From: Frigoribacterium sp. Leaf186
Lineage (GTDB): Bacteria > Actinomycetota > Actinomycetes > Actinomycetales > Microbacteriaceae
Reading direction: 5' to 3'
Assembly (NCBI RefSeq): GCF_001423905.1
Contig: NZ_LMPQ01000012.1
Coordinates: forward strand, 19,377-65,026
Length of the DNA: 45,650 bases
Program-made: the position numbers and the translations under genes
In this document: positions 26,100-35,490 of the stretch, piece by piece
Layout: every line of letters starts with the position of its first letter
How positions within the stretch are numbered: the stretch's first letter is position 1
The notes under the pieces: model-generated
Databases searched by the model: none
Seen by the model: the letters and a program-made list of their open reading frames with translations, nothing else
Told to the model about the DNA's origin: nothing

Positions 26100-26861
26100 A
26101 TGTCCCGTCTGTCCGGCAAAGTCGCCATCGTCACCGGGGCCGCCTCGGGCATCGGCGAGGCGATCGTCCGGCGGTTCGCCGACGAGGGGGCCCGGGTCGT
26201 CGCCACCGACATCGTCGACGGCTCGAGCGTGGCCGCCGAGACGGGGGCCGAGTTCGTGCAGCACGACGTCGCCAACGGCGGCGACTGGAAGCGCGTCATG
26301 GACCGCATCGCCGAGCACTACGGCCGGCTCGACGTGCTGGTCAACAACGCCGGCATCGTCTCGGGCCAGTCGATCGACGTCACCCAGCTCGAGAGCTGGA
26401 ACAGGGTCTTCGCCGTCAACGTCACCGGCGTCATGCTCGGCACCCGCTTCGCCATCGAGCAGATGCGCGCCAACCCCGACGGTGGGGGCGGGTCGATCAT
26501 CAACCTCGCCCCGGCGACGTCGTTCCTCGGCTTCGGCGACGACGCGGCCTACACGGCGAGCAAGCACGCCCTCGTCGGCCTGACCCGGTCGAGCGCGGCG
26601 CACGCCGCCCAAGAGGGCTGGAACATCCGCATCAACTCGCTGCACCCGGGCCCGACCGACACGGCGCTGTTCCGCCGCCAGGTCGAGGCCCAGCCCCAGG
26701 TGCTCGACGCGTTCAAGGCGATGAGCCCGCGCGGGCGGCTCGCCAAGCCCGACGAGGTCGCCGGGCTCGCCCTGCACCTCGCGAGCGACGACTCGGCCTT
26801 CTCGACCGGCGCGCAGTTCGTCGTCGACGGCGGCCTGTCGAGCACGCACCCCTCGATGTAG
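26100..26861 (+). CDS. SDR family oxidoreductase with altered catalytic serine position
   Basis: A 253-residue classical short-chain dehydrogenase: TGAASGIGEAI at 12-22, acidic Asp in VATDIVDGS suggesting NAD rather than NADP, NNAG, and YTASK with Tyr151 and Lys155. The residue 13 before the Tyr, normally the catalytic Ser of the tetrad, is Pro138 (INLAPATSFLG). A Ser is present three residues later (141). The C-terminus VVDGGLSST is standard. GAAGAGG lies 5 bases before ATG 26100; TAATCT overlapping the helicase stop could be its -10. Substrate unknown. The missing Ser may mean altered chemistry, or use of Ser141 or Thr140. Confidence 0.9.
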   Translation: MSRLSGKVAIVTGAASGIGEAIVRRFADEGARVVATDIVDGSSVAAETGAEFVQHDVANGGDWKRVMDRIAEHYGRLDVLVNNAGIVSGQSIDVTQLESWNRVFAVNVTGVMLGTRFAIEQMRANPDGGGGSIINLAPATSFLGFGDDAAYTASKHALVGLTRSSAAHAAQEGWNIRINSLHPGPTDTALFRRQVEAQPQVLDAFKAMSPRGRLAKPDEVAGLALHLASDDSAFSTGAQFVVDGGLSSTHPSM

Positions 26862-26926
26862 CTGCGCGTCGCCGCGACGCGACACCGCACGGCCCGGCGC
26901 GACGACGCGACGACGCGGCGCCGGGG

Positions 26927-27460
26927 TCAGAAGAGCGTCGCAGGAGGCGCGGGCGGGGTCGCGGGCGCCGCGATCGGGGCGGTCGTCGCGGTCGGCGCCC
27001 CCGGCCAACCGGGCCCGGACGGCACGTCGGTGCGGTTCTGGAACGCCGTGGCCGCGCCGCGGGCCCGCACGTCGGCGGCCTCGTTCATCTCGTGGCCGAC
27101 GTGGCCGCGCACCCACTCGAAGCGCACCTTCCGCCCGGCCAGTGCGGCGTCGAGCTCTTTCAGGATCTCGACGTTCAGCACGGGCTTGCCGTCGGCCTTC
27201 CGCCAGCCCTTGCGCTTCCAGCCGGGCATCCACTCGGTGCAGGCCTTGATCGTGTACTGGCTGTCGCAGAGGATGTGCAGGTCGTCGTCGGTGCCGGCCG
27301 TGGCACGCAGCAGCTCGAGCACGGCCGTCAGTTCGCCCTGGTTGTTCGTCGCGCGCGGCCAGCCGCCCGCGGCCCACCGCTCGTCGTCGACGTACCAGGC
27401 CCATCCGGCGGGGCCGGGGTTGCCGAGGGCCGATCCGTCTGCTGCGGCGGTGATGGTCAT
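26927..27460 (-). CDS. rnhA: Ribonuclease HI
   Basis: Degrades the RNA strand of RNA-DNA hybrids. Acidic catalytic residues are in place: Asp in AADGSALGNPGPAGWAW, Glu in NNQGELTAV, Asp in LCDSQYTIK, Asp in NEAADVRARG. The basic handle region is represented by MPGWKRKGWRKADG and the HVGHEMNEAAD loop has the flexible His. After about residue 145 the protein becomes a Pro/Ala/Thr-rich tail (ATPPAPPATLF) in which an exact 10-mer copy (26942-26951) is encoded. The length of 177 is slightly above the usual 150-160 because of this tail. ATG 27460 starts directly before the first beta strand. Confidence 0.94.
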   Translation of the reverse strand: MTITAAADGSALGNPGPAGWAWYVDDERWAAGGWPRATNNQGELTAVLELLRATAGTDDDLHILCDSQYTIKACTEWMPGWKRKGWRKADGKPVLNVEILKELDAALAGRKVRFEWVRGHVGHEMNEAADVRARGAATAFQNRTDVPSGPGWPGAPTATTAPIAAPATPPAPPATLF

Positions 27461-27615
27461 GCGGGTGCTCCTTGCGTCGACGGGTTGCCGCTCCACGGTA
27501 ACGTGCCGGGCGCGACCGACCGGACCCGCGCCTCCTGCGGGGGAGTCGTGGAGCGACGTCGCGGGCGGGCGCGGTCGCCGGCTCGTCGACGCGGAGTCCG
27601 TCGCGAGTGTCGGGG

Positions 27616-28446
27616 TCAGCCGTTGTGGTCGGGGTGCGAACCGGTGCGCTCGCCGGTCTCGATGCCCGCGATCGCCGCGAGGTCGCCCGCGTCGAGCTCG
27701 AAGCCGAAGACGTCGAGGTTGGCGCGGATGCGCGACGGTGTGACCGATTTGGGGATCACGACGAGACCCTGCTGCAGGTGCCAGCGGATGGTCACCTGCG
27801 CCGGGGTGACGCCGTGCTTCGCGCCGATGCGGACGAGGGCGGCGTTGTCGAGGATGCGTCCGCGGGCGAGCGGCGACCACGCCTCGGTCACGATGCCGTG
27901 CGCGGCGTCGAAGGCGCGCAGCTCGTGCTGCTGCAGCCACGGGTGCACCTCGACTTGGTTGATGGCCGGCACGACGTCGGTCTCGGCCAGCAGGCGTTCG
28001 AGGTGCGCCACCTGGAAGTTGCTCACGCCGATCGAGAGCGCCCGGCCCTCGGCACGGATCGTCTCGAGGGCGCGGTACGTCTCGACGTACTTGTCCTGCC
28101 GCGGGGCCGGCCAGTGGATCAGGTAGAGGTCGACGTGGTCCGTGCCGAGCTTCGCCAGGCTCTCGTCGAACGAGCGGAGCGTCTCGTCGTAGCCGTGCGC
28201 GGTGTTCCAGACCTTCGTCGTGAGGAACACCTCGTCGCGAGGCAGGCCCGACGCGCGGAGGGCACGGCCGACGCCCGTCTCGTTCGCGTAGAACTCGGCC
28301 GTGTCGAGGTGCCGGTAGCCCTCGGCGAGGGCGGTCTCGACGACCCGCTCGGCCTCGTCGTCGGCGACCTTGTAGACGCCGAGCCCGAGCTGCGGGATCG
28401 TCCGGCCGTCGTTGAGGGTGATCTGGGGCACGTCGGGTGTGGGCAT
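27616..28446 (-). CDS. Aldo/keto reductase
   Basis: A 276-residue NADPH-dependent aldo/keto reductase of the 2,5-diketogluconate reductase-like class. The catalytic tetrad is visible: Asp and Tyr in HLDTAEFYANE (about 49-54), Lys in FLTTKVW, His in YLIHWPAP. The signature GVSNFQVAHLERLL, the INQVEVHPWLQQ barrel strand and the coenzyme-binding IPKSVTPSRIRAN near the C-terminus complete the family pattern. It reduces small aldehydes or ketones; the physiological substrate is unknown. ATG 28446 fits the conserved PQITLNDGRTIPQLGLG opening. MFS and RNase H genes lie on the same strand, but the 100-base gaps argue against tight coupling. Confidence 0.95.
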   Translation of the reverse strand: MPTPDVPQITLNDGRTIPQLGLGVYKVADDEAERVVETALAEGYRHLDTAEFYANETGVGRALRASGLPRDEVFLTTKVWNTAHGYDETLRSFDESLAKLGTDHVDLYLIHWPAPRQDKYVETYRALETIRAEGRALSIGVSNFQVAHLERLLAETDVVPAINQVEVHPWLQQHELRAFDAAHGIVTEAWSPLARGRILDNAALVRIGAKHGVTPAQVTIRWHLQQGLVVIPKSVTPSRIRANLDVFGFELDAGDLAAIAGIETGERTGSHPDHNG

Positions 28447-28553
28447 GCCCTCAACTCTGCCAGCCTCCGGCTGACACGTGTCGCCCGTCGTCGGCGACGG
28501 TCGGGTGAACGGTGCGTGCCGCGGCGGAACCCCGTTGGCCCGGGAGGCGCGGG

Positions 28554-29762
28554 TCAGCTCGCCTGGATCGGCACCGGTTCGGTGTCGGGCAGCGGGCTCG
28601 CGTCGCGACCCCGCAGGTCGGGCAGCGCCTTGTGGAACACGGCACCGACGATCGTGCCGACGAAGGCGAAGCAGGCCGCGACGATCAGGCCGCCCTGCCC
28701 GCCGACGTGGTCGATCGCGAAGCCGGCGATCGCCGACCCCAGGGCCGAGCCGATCAGCTGGCCGGTGCCGGCCCAGCCGTAGGCCTCGGCGGTGTCGCTG
28801 AACTTCACGCTCGACGACACGACGGCGAACATGACGGCGAGTGCGGGCGCGATGCCGACGCCCGCGATCAACAGGGTGATGCTGATCGGCCAGAGGCCCG
28901 TCGCGAAGATCGCCAGCGTCATGCCGACGAACACGATGGCGATGCGTCGGGCGAGTGCCCACGGGCCGACCGGGACGTGCCCGAGCGCAAGCCCGCCCAC
29001 GAGCGACCCCGCGGCGAAGATCGCCAGTGCGATGCCCGAGTCGGCGCTGCCCTCGCCGAAGAGCGCCACGACCCCGGCCTCGACCGCGGCGCAGGCCCCG
29101 ATGAGCAAGAACCCGGCGACGGTCGCGAGCAGCACCGTCGGGCGGGCGAGCACCTTGCCGAAGGCCCGCTTGCTGCGGGGGATGCGGACGCGACCGACCT
29201 CGGGCGACGCGATGAACCAGATGCCGCCGCCGACCAGGAACGCGGCCGCGAGCCAGATGGCCTCTCGCGTGCCGACCTGCGTGCCGACGAAGGTCGTGAT
29301 GACCGGGCCGGCCACCCAGATGATCTCTTGGGCGGACGCGTCGAGCGAGAAGAGCGGGGTCAGCTGGTTCGAGGTCACCATCTTCGGGTAGATGGTGCGG
29401 ACGGCCGGCTGCACGGGCGGCACGCTGAGGCCCGTGACGAAGCCGAGCGCCATGAACACGGGCACCGAGAAGTCGTACAGGGTGAAGGTGACCATCGTGA
29501 TCAGGCAGACCACCAGCGTCAGCGTCAGGACGGGGCGCATCGCCCAGCGGCCCATCCAGCGGCTGGTGAGCGGCCCCGAGATGGCCTGGCCGATGCTCGT
29601 CGCGGCGAGCACGAGGCCGGCCGCGGCGTAGGAGTGGTGCACGTGTTCGACGTGCAGCAGGAACGCGAGCGACAGCATGCCGAACGGGAAGCGCGCGGTC
29701 AGCTGGGCCGCGATGATGCGCGAGACGCCGGGCGTCTTCAGCAGGGTCGAATAGGTGCTCAC
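28554..29762 (-). CDS. Major facilitator superfamily transporter
   Basis: A 402-residue protein with twelve predicted transmembrane helices and the MFS loop 2-3 type sequence GPLTSRWMGRWAMRPVL. The two six-helix halves are divided by a charged loop (PEVGRVRIPRSKRAFGKVL) at about residues 190-210. GTG 29762 is preceded by TAGACT ending 10 bases upstream, a good leaderless start. The sequence resembles actinobacterial drug or metabolite efflux MFS proteins, but the substrate cannot be deduced. It is divergent from the nrd operon across a 315-base region. Confidence 0.9.
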   Translation of the reverse strand: MSTYSTLLKTPGVSRIIAAQLTARFPFGMLSLAFLLHVEHVHHSYAAAGLVLAATSIGQAISGPLTSRWMGRWAMRPVLTLTLVVCLITMVTFTLYDFSVPVFMALGFVTGLSVPPVQPAVRTIYPKMVTSNQLTPLFSLDASAQEIIWVAGPVITTFVGTQVGTREAIWLAAAFLVGGGIWFIASPEVGRVRIPRSKRAFGKVLARPTVLLATVAGFLLIGACAAVEAGVVALFGEGSADSGIALAIFAAGSLVGGLALGHVPVGPWALARRIAIVFVGMTLAIFATGLWPISITLLIAGVGIAPALAVMFAVVSSSVKFSDTAEAYGWAGTGQLIGSALGSAIAGFAIDHVGGQGGLIVAACFAFVGTIVGAVFHKALPDLRGRDASPLPDTEPVPIQAS

Positions 29763-30077
29763 GAGGGGTCAAGTCTACGAGCGCGGTCGTCGGTCGCGAC
29801 ACGCCGGTGGCCCGAATTGGGGACACCGGCCGCGAATGTCGGTGGTGGGGAGAAGGATGTGCACAACCCGCCAGAAACGGGGGAGAACCGGCCCCGATCT
29901 GTTCACAACCTGTGCATGGGCCTGTGGATAATTACAGCCGTGTAACACCGCATCTAGTTGTGCCCACCAGCGTCGGCCACAAGATGTAGTATCGAAGAGT
30001 CGCCACGGGCACTACGCCCCGCAGGCTCACGAACCACCGATCCGGCCTCAGGGGCCGGCCAGAACACAGGGGATCCC
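29763..30077. promoter_or_regulatory. Divergent control region of the nrdHIEF operon with DnaA-like boxes
   Basis: AT-richer than its surroundings. TGTGGATAA at 29923-29931 is a perfect match to the complement of the classic DnaA box TTATCCACA. Weaker relatives in the same orientation are TGTGCACAA (29858-29866) and TGTTCACAA (29900-29908). Two NrdR-like boxes lie closer to the gene, and TAGTAT (29987-29992) is a possible -10 element overlapping the second. The MFS promoter (TAGACT) sits at the left edge on the minus strand. Confidence 0.65.
29945..29992. promoter_or_regulatory. Tandem NrdR-like boxes upstream of nrdH
   Basis: Box 1 is ACACCGCATCTAGTTG (29945-29960) and box 2 is CCACAAGATGTAGTAT (29977-29992). 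Both follow the NrdR pattern CAC-w-A-n-AT-n-T-w-GT, box 2 very well. Their centres are 32 bp apart, three helical turns, which is the usual NrdR arrangement. NrdR would repress nrdHIEF when dATP is high. The nrdR gene is not in the window. Confidence 0.75.
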
Positions 30078-30311
30078 ATGGCCATCACCGTCTACACCAA
30101 GCCGTCCTGCGTCCAGTGCACGGCCACCTACCGGGCGCTCGACAACAAGGGCATCGAGTACGACGTGCTCGACGTCACCGCCGACGACGCGGCCCTCGAG
30201 AAGGTCCGCGCCCTGGGCTACATGCAGGCCCCCGTGGTCATCGCCGACGACGACCACTGGAGCGGCTTCCGCCCCGACAAGATCGCCGCGCTGGCCGCCA
30301 AGGTCGACTAG
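30078..30311 (+). CDS. nrdH: Glutaredoxin-like protein NrdH
   Basis: A 77-residue redoxin that reduces the C-terminal cysteine pair of NrdE, taking electrons from thioredoxin reductase. The CVQC active site is at residues 11-14 ([16 protein letters not shown]), and the conserved C-terminal [12 protein letters not shown] fits NrdH rather than thioredoxin. AGGGGA lies 5 bases before ATG 30078. It is the first gene of the nrdHIEF operon; nrdI follows after 82 bases. Confidence 0.96.
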   Translation: MAITVYTKPSCVQCTATYRALDNKGIEYDVLDVTADDAALEKVRALGYMQAPVVIADDDHWSGFRPDKIAALAAKVD

Positions 30312-30393
30312 TCGACCGGGCGCCTCGCGCCCGTCCAGTCAGCATCGTGACCGGGGGCCGTGCCCCACACCACGTCGGAGACGAGGACTCGTC

Positions 30394-30813
30394 GTGACGA
30401 ACGAACTCGTCTACTTCTCGAGCGTCTCGGGCAACACCGCCCGTTTCGTCACCAAGCTCGGACTGCCGGCACGGCGCATCCCGCTGTTCCCGTCCGAGCC
30501 ACCGCTCCACGTCCGTGACCCCTACGTCCTCGTCCTGCCGACCTACGGCGGCGGCGAGGGGCGAGGCGCCGTCCCGAAGCAGGTCATCCGGTTCCTCAAC
30601 GACGAGGGCAACCGACGCCTCATCCGAGGCGTGATCGCGGCGGGCAACACCAACTTCGGAGAGGGCTACTGCCTGGCCGGCGACATCATCGCCGCCAAGT
30701 GCGACGTTCCCCTTCTCTACCGTTTCGAAGTCTTCGGAACGCCAGACGACGTACAAGCCGTACAGACAGGATTGGAAGAATTTTGGACACTGCAGTCGAT
30801 GACCTCGAAGTGA
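30394..30813 (+). CDS. nrdI: Flavodoxin-like ribonucleotide reductase assembly protein NrdI
   Basis: A 139-residue flavodoxin-like FMN protein that generates the oxidant used to form the dimanganese-tyrosyl radical cofactor of NrdF. Motifs: the phosphate loop [13 protein letters not shown] at residues 7-19, [19 protein letters not shown], and [14 protein letters not shown] near the flavin. The start is GTG 30394. The gene end overlaps the probable nrdE start by about 31 bases, implying translational coupling. Confidence 0.95.
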   Translation: MTNELVYFSSVSGNTARFVTKLGLPARRIPLFPSEPPLHVRDPYVLVLPTYGGGEGRGAVPKQVIRFLNDEGNRRLIRGVIAAGNTNFGEGYCLAGDIIAAKCDVPLLYRFEVFGTPDDVQAVQTGLEEFWTLQSMTSK

Positions 30814-32951
30814 TCGCCGCACCGGGGCAGGGTCTCAGCTCCGGCATGGACTACCACTCCCTGAACGCGATGCTGAACCTCTACGGCCCGTCCGGCGAGA
30901 TCCAGTTCGACAAGGACCGCGAGGCGGCCAAGCAGTACTTCCTGCAGCACGTCAACCAGAACACCGTGTTCTTCCACAACCTGCGCGAGCGCCTCGACTA
31001 CCTCGTCGAGAACGAGTACTACGAGCTCGCGACCATCGAGCAGTACGACTTCGCGTTCATCGAGAAGCTGAACGACCTGGCCTACTCGAAGAAGTTCCGA
31101 TTCCAGACCTTCCTCGGGGCGTTCAAGTACTACACGTCCTACACGCTGAAGACCTTCGACGGGAAGCGCTACCTCGAGCGCTTCGAAGACCGAGTGGTCA
31201 TGACGGCCCTCGGTCTCGCCCAGGGCGACGAGAAGCTCGCCGTCGACCTGGTCGAAGAGATCATCGCCGGTCGCTTCCAGCCGGCCACGCCGACCTTCCT
31301 CAACACGGCGAAGGCCCAGCGCGGCGAACTCGTCAGCTGCTTCCTGCTGCGCATCGAAGACAACATGGAGTCGATCTCGCGCGGCATCAACTCGTCGCTG
31401 CAGCTGTCGAAGCGCGGTGGCGGCGTCGCCCTGTCGCTCTCGAACATCCGTGAGGCCGGTGCGCCGATCAAGCAGATCGAGAACCAGTCGTCGGGCATCA
31501 TCCCCGTCATGAAGCTGCTCGAAGACAGCTTCAGCTACGCGAACCAGCTCGGTGCCCGTCAGGGTGCCGGTGCCGTGTACCTCAGCGCCCACCACCCCGA
31601 CATCATGCGATTCCTCGACACGAAGCGTGAGAACGCCGACGAGAAGATCCGCATCAAGACGCTGTCGCTCGGCGTCGTCGTGCCCGACATCACGTTCGAG
31701 CTCGCCAAGAACAACGAAGACATGTACCTCTTCTCGCCGTACGACGTCGAGAGGGTCTACGGCGTCCCCTTCGGCGACGTCGCGATCAGCGAGAAGTACC
31801 GTGAGATGGTCGCCGACTCGCGCATCAAGAAGACCAAGATCAAGGCGCGCGACTTCTTCCAGACGATCGCCGAGATCCAGTTCGAGTCGGGCTACCCCTA
31901 CATCGTGTTCGAAGACACGGTCAACAAGGCGAACCCGATCAAGGGCCGCATCAACATGTCGAACCTGTGCTCCGAGATCCTTCAGGTCAACACGCCCACC
32001 ACGTTCAACGAAGACCTCTCGTACGACCAGATCGGCAAAGACATCAGCTGCAACCTCGGCTCGATGAACATCGCCCTGTCGATGGACGCCCCCGACCTCG
32101 GCAAGACCGTCGAGACCGCGATCCGCGGCCTCAGCGCGGTCAGCGACATGAGCCACATCACGTCGGTCCGCTCGATCGAGGTCGGCAACGACCAGTCGCA
32201 CGCCATCGGCCTCGGTCAGATGAACCTGCACGGCTACCTCGCTCGCGAGCGTGTGCACTACGGCACGCCCGAGGCGATCGACTTCACGAACATCTACTTC
32301 TACACGGTGCTGTTCCACGCCCTGCGCGCCTCGAACACCATCGCGATCGAGCGTGGCGTCAGCTTCGGCGGCTTCGAAGACAGCACGTACGCGTCGGGCA
32401 CCTTCTTCGACAAGTACACCGAGACCGAGTGGAAGCCCGAGACCGAGCGGGCCGCCGCACTGTTCGCCGACGCCGGCGTCGCGATCCCGACGCAGGACGA
32501 CTGGCTCGCGCTCAAGGCCAGCATCATGCAGCACGGCATCTACAACCAGAACCTGCAGGCCGTGCCGCCGACTGGCTCGATCTCGTACATCAACCACTCG
32601 ACGTCGTCGATCCACCCGATCGCGTCGAAGATCGAGATCCGCAAAGAGGGCAAGCTCGGTCGCGTGTACTACCCGGCGCCGTTCATGACGAACGACAACC
32701 TCGAGTACTACACCGACGCGTACGAGATCGGCCCCGAGAAGATCATCGACACCTACGCCGCGGCGACGCAGCACGTCGACCAGGGCCTGTCGCTCACGCT
32801 CTTCTTCAAAGACACGGCGAGCACGCGCGACATCAACAAGGCGCAGATCTACGCATGGCGCAAGGGCATCAAGACGATCTACTACATCCGCCTCCGTCAG
32901 CTCGCGCTCGAGGGCACCGAGGTCGACGGCTGCGTCAGCTGCATGCTCTAG
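30783..32951 (+). CDS. nrdE: Class Ib ribonucleoside-diphosphate reductase subunit alpha
   Basis: Reduces NDPs to dNDPs. The 722-residue length is typical of NrdE, which lacks the ATP-cone of NrdA. The conserved start [13 protein letters not shown] is preceded by a short leader sequence. Active-site elements are [14 protein letters not shown] with the thiyl-radical Cys, [18 protein letters not shown], and the C-terminal redox pair CVSC just before the end, the substrate of NrdH. I place the start at TTG 30783, inside nrdI, because GGAAGAA lies just upstream. ATG 30846 is the alternative with no ribosome site. Codons are unusually uniform and optimal, as in highly expressed genes. Confidence 0.95.
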   Translation: MDTAVDDLEVIAAPGQGLSSGMDYHSLNAMLNLYGPSGEIQFDKDREAAKQYFLQHVNQNTVFFHNLRERLDYLVENEYYELATIEQYDFAFIEKLNDLAYSKKFRFQTFLGAFKYYTSYTLKTFDGKRYLERFEDRVVMTALGLAQGDEKLAVDLVEEIIAGRFQPATPTFLNTAKAQRGELVSCFLLRIEDNMESISRGINSSLQLSKRGGGVALSLSNIREAGAPIKQIENQSSGIIPVMKLLEDSFSYANQLGARQGAGAVYLSAHHPDIMRFLDTKRENADEKIRIKTLSLGVVVPDITFELAKNNEDMYLFSPYDVERVYGVPFGDVAISEKYREMVADSRIKKTKIKARDFFQTIAEIQFESGYPYIVFEDTVNKANPIKGRINMSNLCSEILQVNTPTTFNEDLSYDQIGKDISCNLGSMNIALSMDAPDLGKTVETAIRGLSAVSDMSHITSVRSIEVGNDQSHAIGLGQMNLHGYLARERVHYGTPEAIDFTNIYFYTVLFHALRASNTIAIERGVSFGGFEDSTYASGTFFDKYTETEWKPETERAAALFADAGVAIPTQDDWLALKASIMQHGIYNQNLQAVPPTGSISYINHSTSSIHPIASKIEIRKEGKLGRVYYPAPFMTNDNLEYYTDAYEIGPEKIIDTYAAATQHVDQGLSLTLFFKDTASTRDINKAQIYAWRKGIKTIYYIRLRQLALEGTEVDGCVSCML

Positions 32952-32981
32952 GCCCTGTGCCTCACGGCCTTCGCGCCACCC

Positions 32982-33014
32982 GGCGCGGGCCGGCCTCGAC
33001 AGCCGGCCCGCGCC
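32982..33014 (+). promoter_or_regulatory. Intra-operon hairpin between nrdE and nrdF
   Basis: A perfect 13-bp stem (32982-32994 with 33002-33014) closes a 7-base loop. Its right arm runs into an exact dispersed 10-mer (33009-33018). It lacks a T run and lies inside an operon, so partial termination, or mRNA end protection that sets the NrdE:NrdF ratio, is more likely than full termination. Confidence 0.65.
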
Positions 33015-33020
33015 TCCTGA

Positions 33021-34052
<1,032 letters not shown>

Positions 34053-34072
34053 CCCACCCCCGCACCGCGCAG

Positions 34073-34100
34073 CAGGCGCCGCCCACCCGGGCGGCGCCTG
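34073..34100 (+). terminator. nrd operon terminator
   Basis: A perfect 12-bp stem CAGGCGCCGCCC / GGGCGGCGCCTG with the 4-base loop ACCC, followed by TTCT. It begins 21 bases after the nrdF stop. Confidence 0.85.
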
Positions 34101-34164
34101 TTCTGCGTCCGGCTGCGCCGCGCCGGTCGGTTTCGGCGCGCTCGATCCGCGAGAACACCGGGAA

Positions 34165-34204
34165 GTGGACAGGACGCCGCCTCGTGCCGCGGTGTCCTGT
34201 CCAC
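34165..34204 (-). terminator. Terminator hairpin downstream of kynureninase
   Basis: GTGGACAGGAC (34165-34175) pairs perfectly with GTCCTGTCCAC (34194-34204), and four to five inner pairs extend it. It lies 23 bases past the kynU stop on the minus strand and is followed there by TTCCC. It is convergent with the nrd terminator. Confidence 0.7.
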
Positions 34205-34227
34205 ACGGCGGCGTGCCGGGGGCGTGC

Positions 34228-35490
34228 TCAGTCGGCGAGCAGCGCCGCCCGGATGGCTGCGATGCCGAGGCGGACCTCGGCGAACGAGGTGCTGAGCGGC
34301 GACAGGCCGATGCGCAGGGCGTCGGGGTTGCGGAAGTCGGGCACGACGCCGCCTTCCCACAGCCGGGCGACGATCTCGCGGAACGACTCGTGGGTGATGG
34401 TGACGTGGCTGCCGCGCTCCGACGCATCGCGCGGCGTCGCGACCGTCACCCCGAGCGGCACGAGCCAGGCGTCGACGAGCTCGAACGCGTAGTCCGTCAG
34501 CGCGAGCGACTTAGCCCGGACGGCGTCGATGCCGGCCTCGTCGATCAGGTCGAGCATGTCGTGCATCGCGAGCATGCCGAGCACCGGGGGAGTCCCGCTG
34601 ACGAACCGCCGGATGCCCTCGGCGGGCGTGTACCCGTCGGCCATGGCGAACACGTCGGCCGCGCCCATCCAGCCCTGGATCGGCTGGTCGAGCTCGGGCA
34701 GCAGCGAGGCGCGGGCGTAGACGAAGGCGGGCGCGCCCGGCCCGCCGTTGAGGTACTTGTACGTGCAGCCGACGGCGAGGTCGACGCCCCAGTCGTCGAG
34801 CCGCATCGGCACGACCCCGACGCTGTGGCAGAGGTCGGCCAGCACGAGCCCGCCCGCCTCGTGCACGATCGCGGTGATCGCCGGCAGGTCGACCAGCCAC
34901 CCGGAGCGGTACGAGACGTGGTTGACGATCAGCAGGGCCGTGTCGGGCCCCACGACGTCGCGCACCTGCGGCACGGTCACGCCGGTCGCCTTGTCGACGG
35001 CGATCCAGCGGATCGTCGCGCCGTGCTCGCGCGCGATGCCCTCGACGACGAAGCGGTCGGTGGGGAACTGGTCGTCGTCGATGACGATCTCGTGCCGGTC
35101 GGGCCGGGCCCGCAGCGCCGCCCGGATCGCCTTGTAGAGCAGCACGGTCGTCGAGTCGGCGACGACCGTCTGACCCGGGGCGGCCCCGAGGCAGGCCGCG
35201 GCGATGCGGTCGCCGAGTTCGGTCGGCAACGCCATCCAGCGTTCGTCCCACGAGCGGATCAGCCGGGTGCCCCAGGCGTCCGCGACGAACTCGGCCAGGC
35301 GGGTCGACGTCGCGGCGACCGGTCGGCCGAGCGAGTTGCCGTCGAGGTACGACACGACGTCGCCCGCCGGCACGAACCGGTCGACGAACGACGCGAGCGG
35401 GTCGGCGGCGTCGAGCGGTGCCGCGGGGTGCGCCGAGGCCTGTTCGTCGGGGTCGGCGGCGTCGACGGGGTAGGCGAGCGGATCGGTCAT
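34228..35490 (-). CDS. kynU: Kynureninase
   Basis: A PLP-dependent hydrolase that splits kynurenine to anthranilate and alanine in tryptophan breakdown. It is 420 residues, the usual size. Features include VSYLDGNSLGRP near residue 46, the ADSTTVLLYKAIRAAL helix, the PLP-contacting VLADLCHSVGVVP, and Lys in VGCTYKYLNGGPGAPAF, which should form the Schiff base. IQGWMGAADVFAMADGYTPAEGIRRF is the substrate-side block. ATG 35490 has GAGGAGAAG 6 bases upstream and overlaps the stop of the amidohydrolase (ATGA). No tryptophan dioxygenase or formamidase is in view. Confidence 0.95.
   Translation of the reverse strand: MTDPLAYPVDAADPDEQASAHPAAPLDAADPLASFVDRFVPAGDVVSYLDGNSLGRPVAATSTRLAEFVADAWGTRLIRSWDERWMALPTELGDRIAAACLGAAPGQTVVADSTTVLLYKAIRAALRARPDRHEIVIDDDQFPTDRFVVEGIAREHGATIRWIAVDKATGVTVPQVRDVVGPDTALLIVNHVSYRSGWLVDLPAITAIVHEAGGLVLADLCHSVGVVPMRLDDWGVDLAVGCTYKYLNGGPGAPAFVYARASLLPELDQPIQGWMGAADVFAMADGYTPAEGIRRFVSGTPPVLGMLAMHDMLDLIDEAGIDAVRAKSLALTDYAFELVDAWLVPLGVTVATPRDASERGSHVTITHESFREIVARLWEGGVVPDFRNPDALRIGLSPLSTSFAEVRLGIAAIRAALLAD

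Noticed and set aside
29858-29992. Chromosomal origin of replication because of DnaA-like boxes
   Set aside because: Only one perfect box and no dnaA, dnaN or other origin genes; the position before nrdH fits promoter control better.
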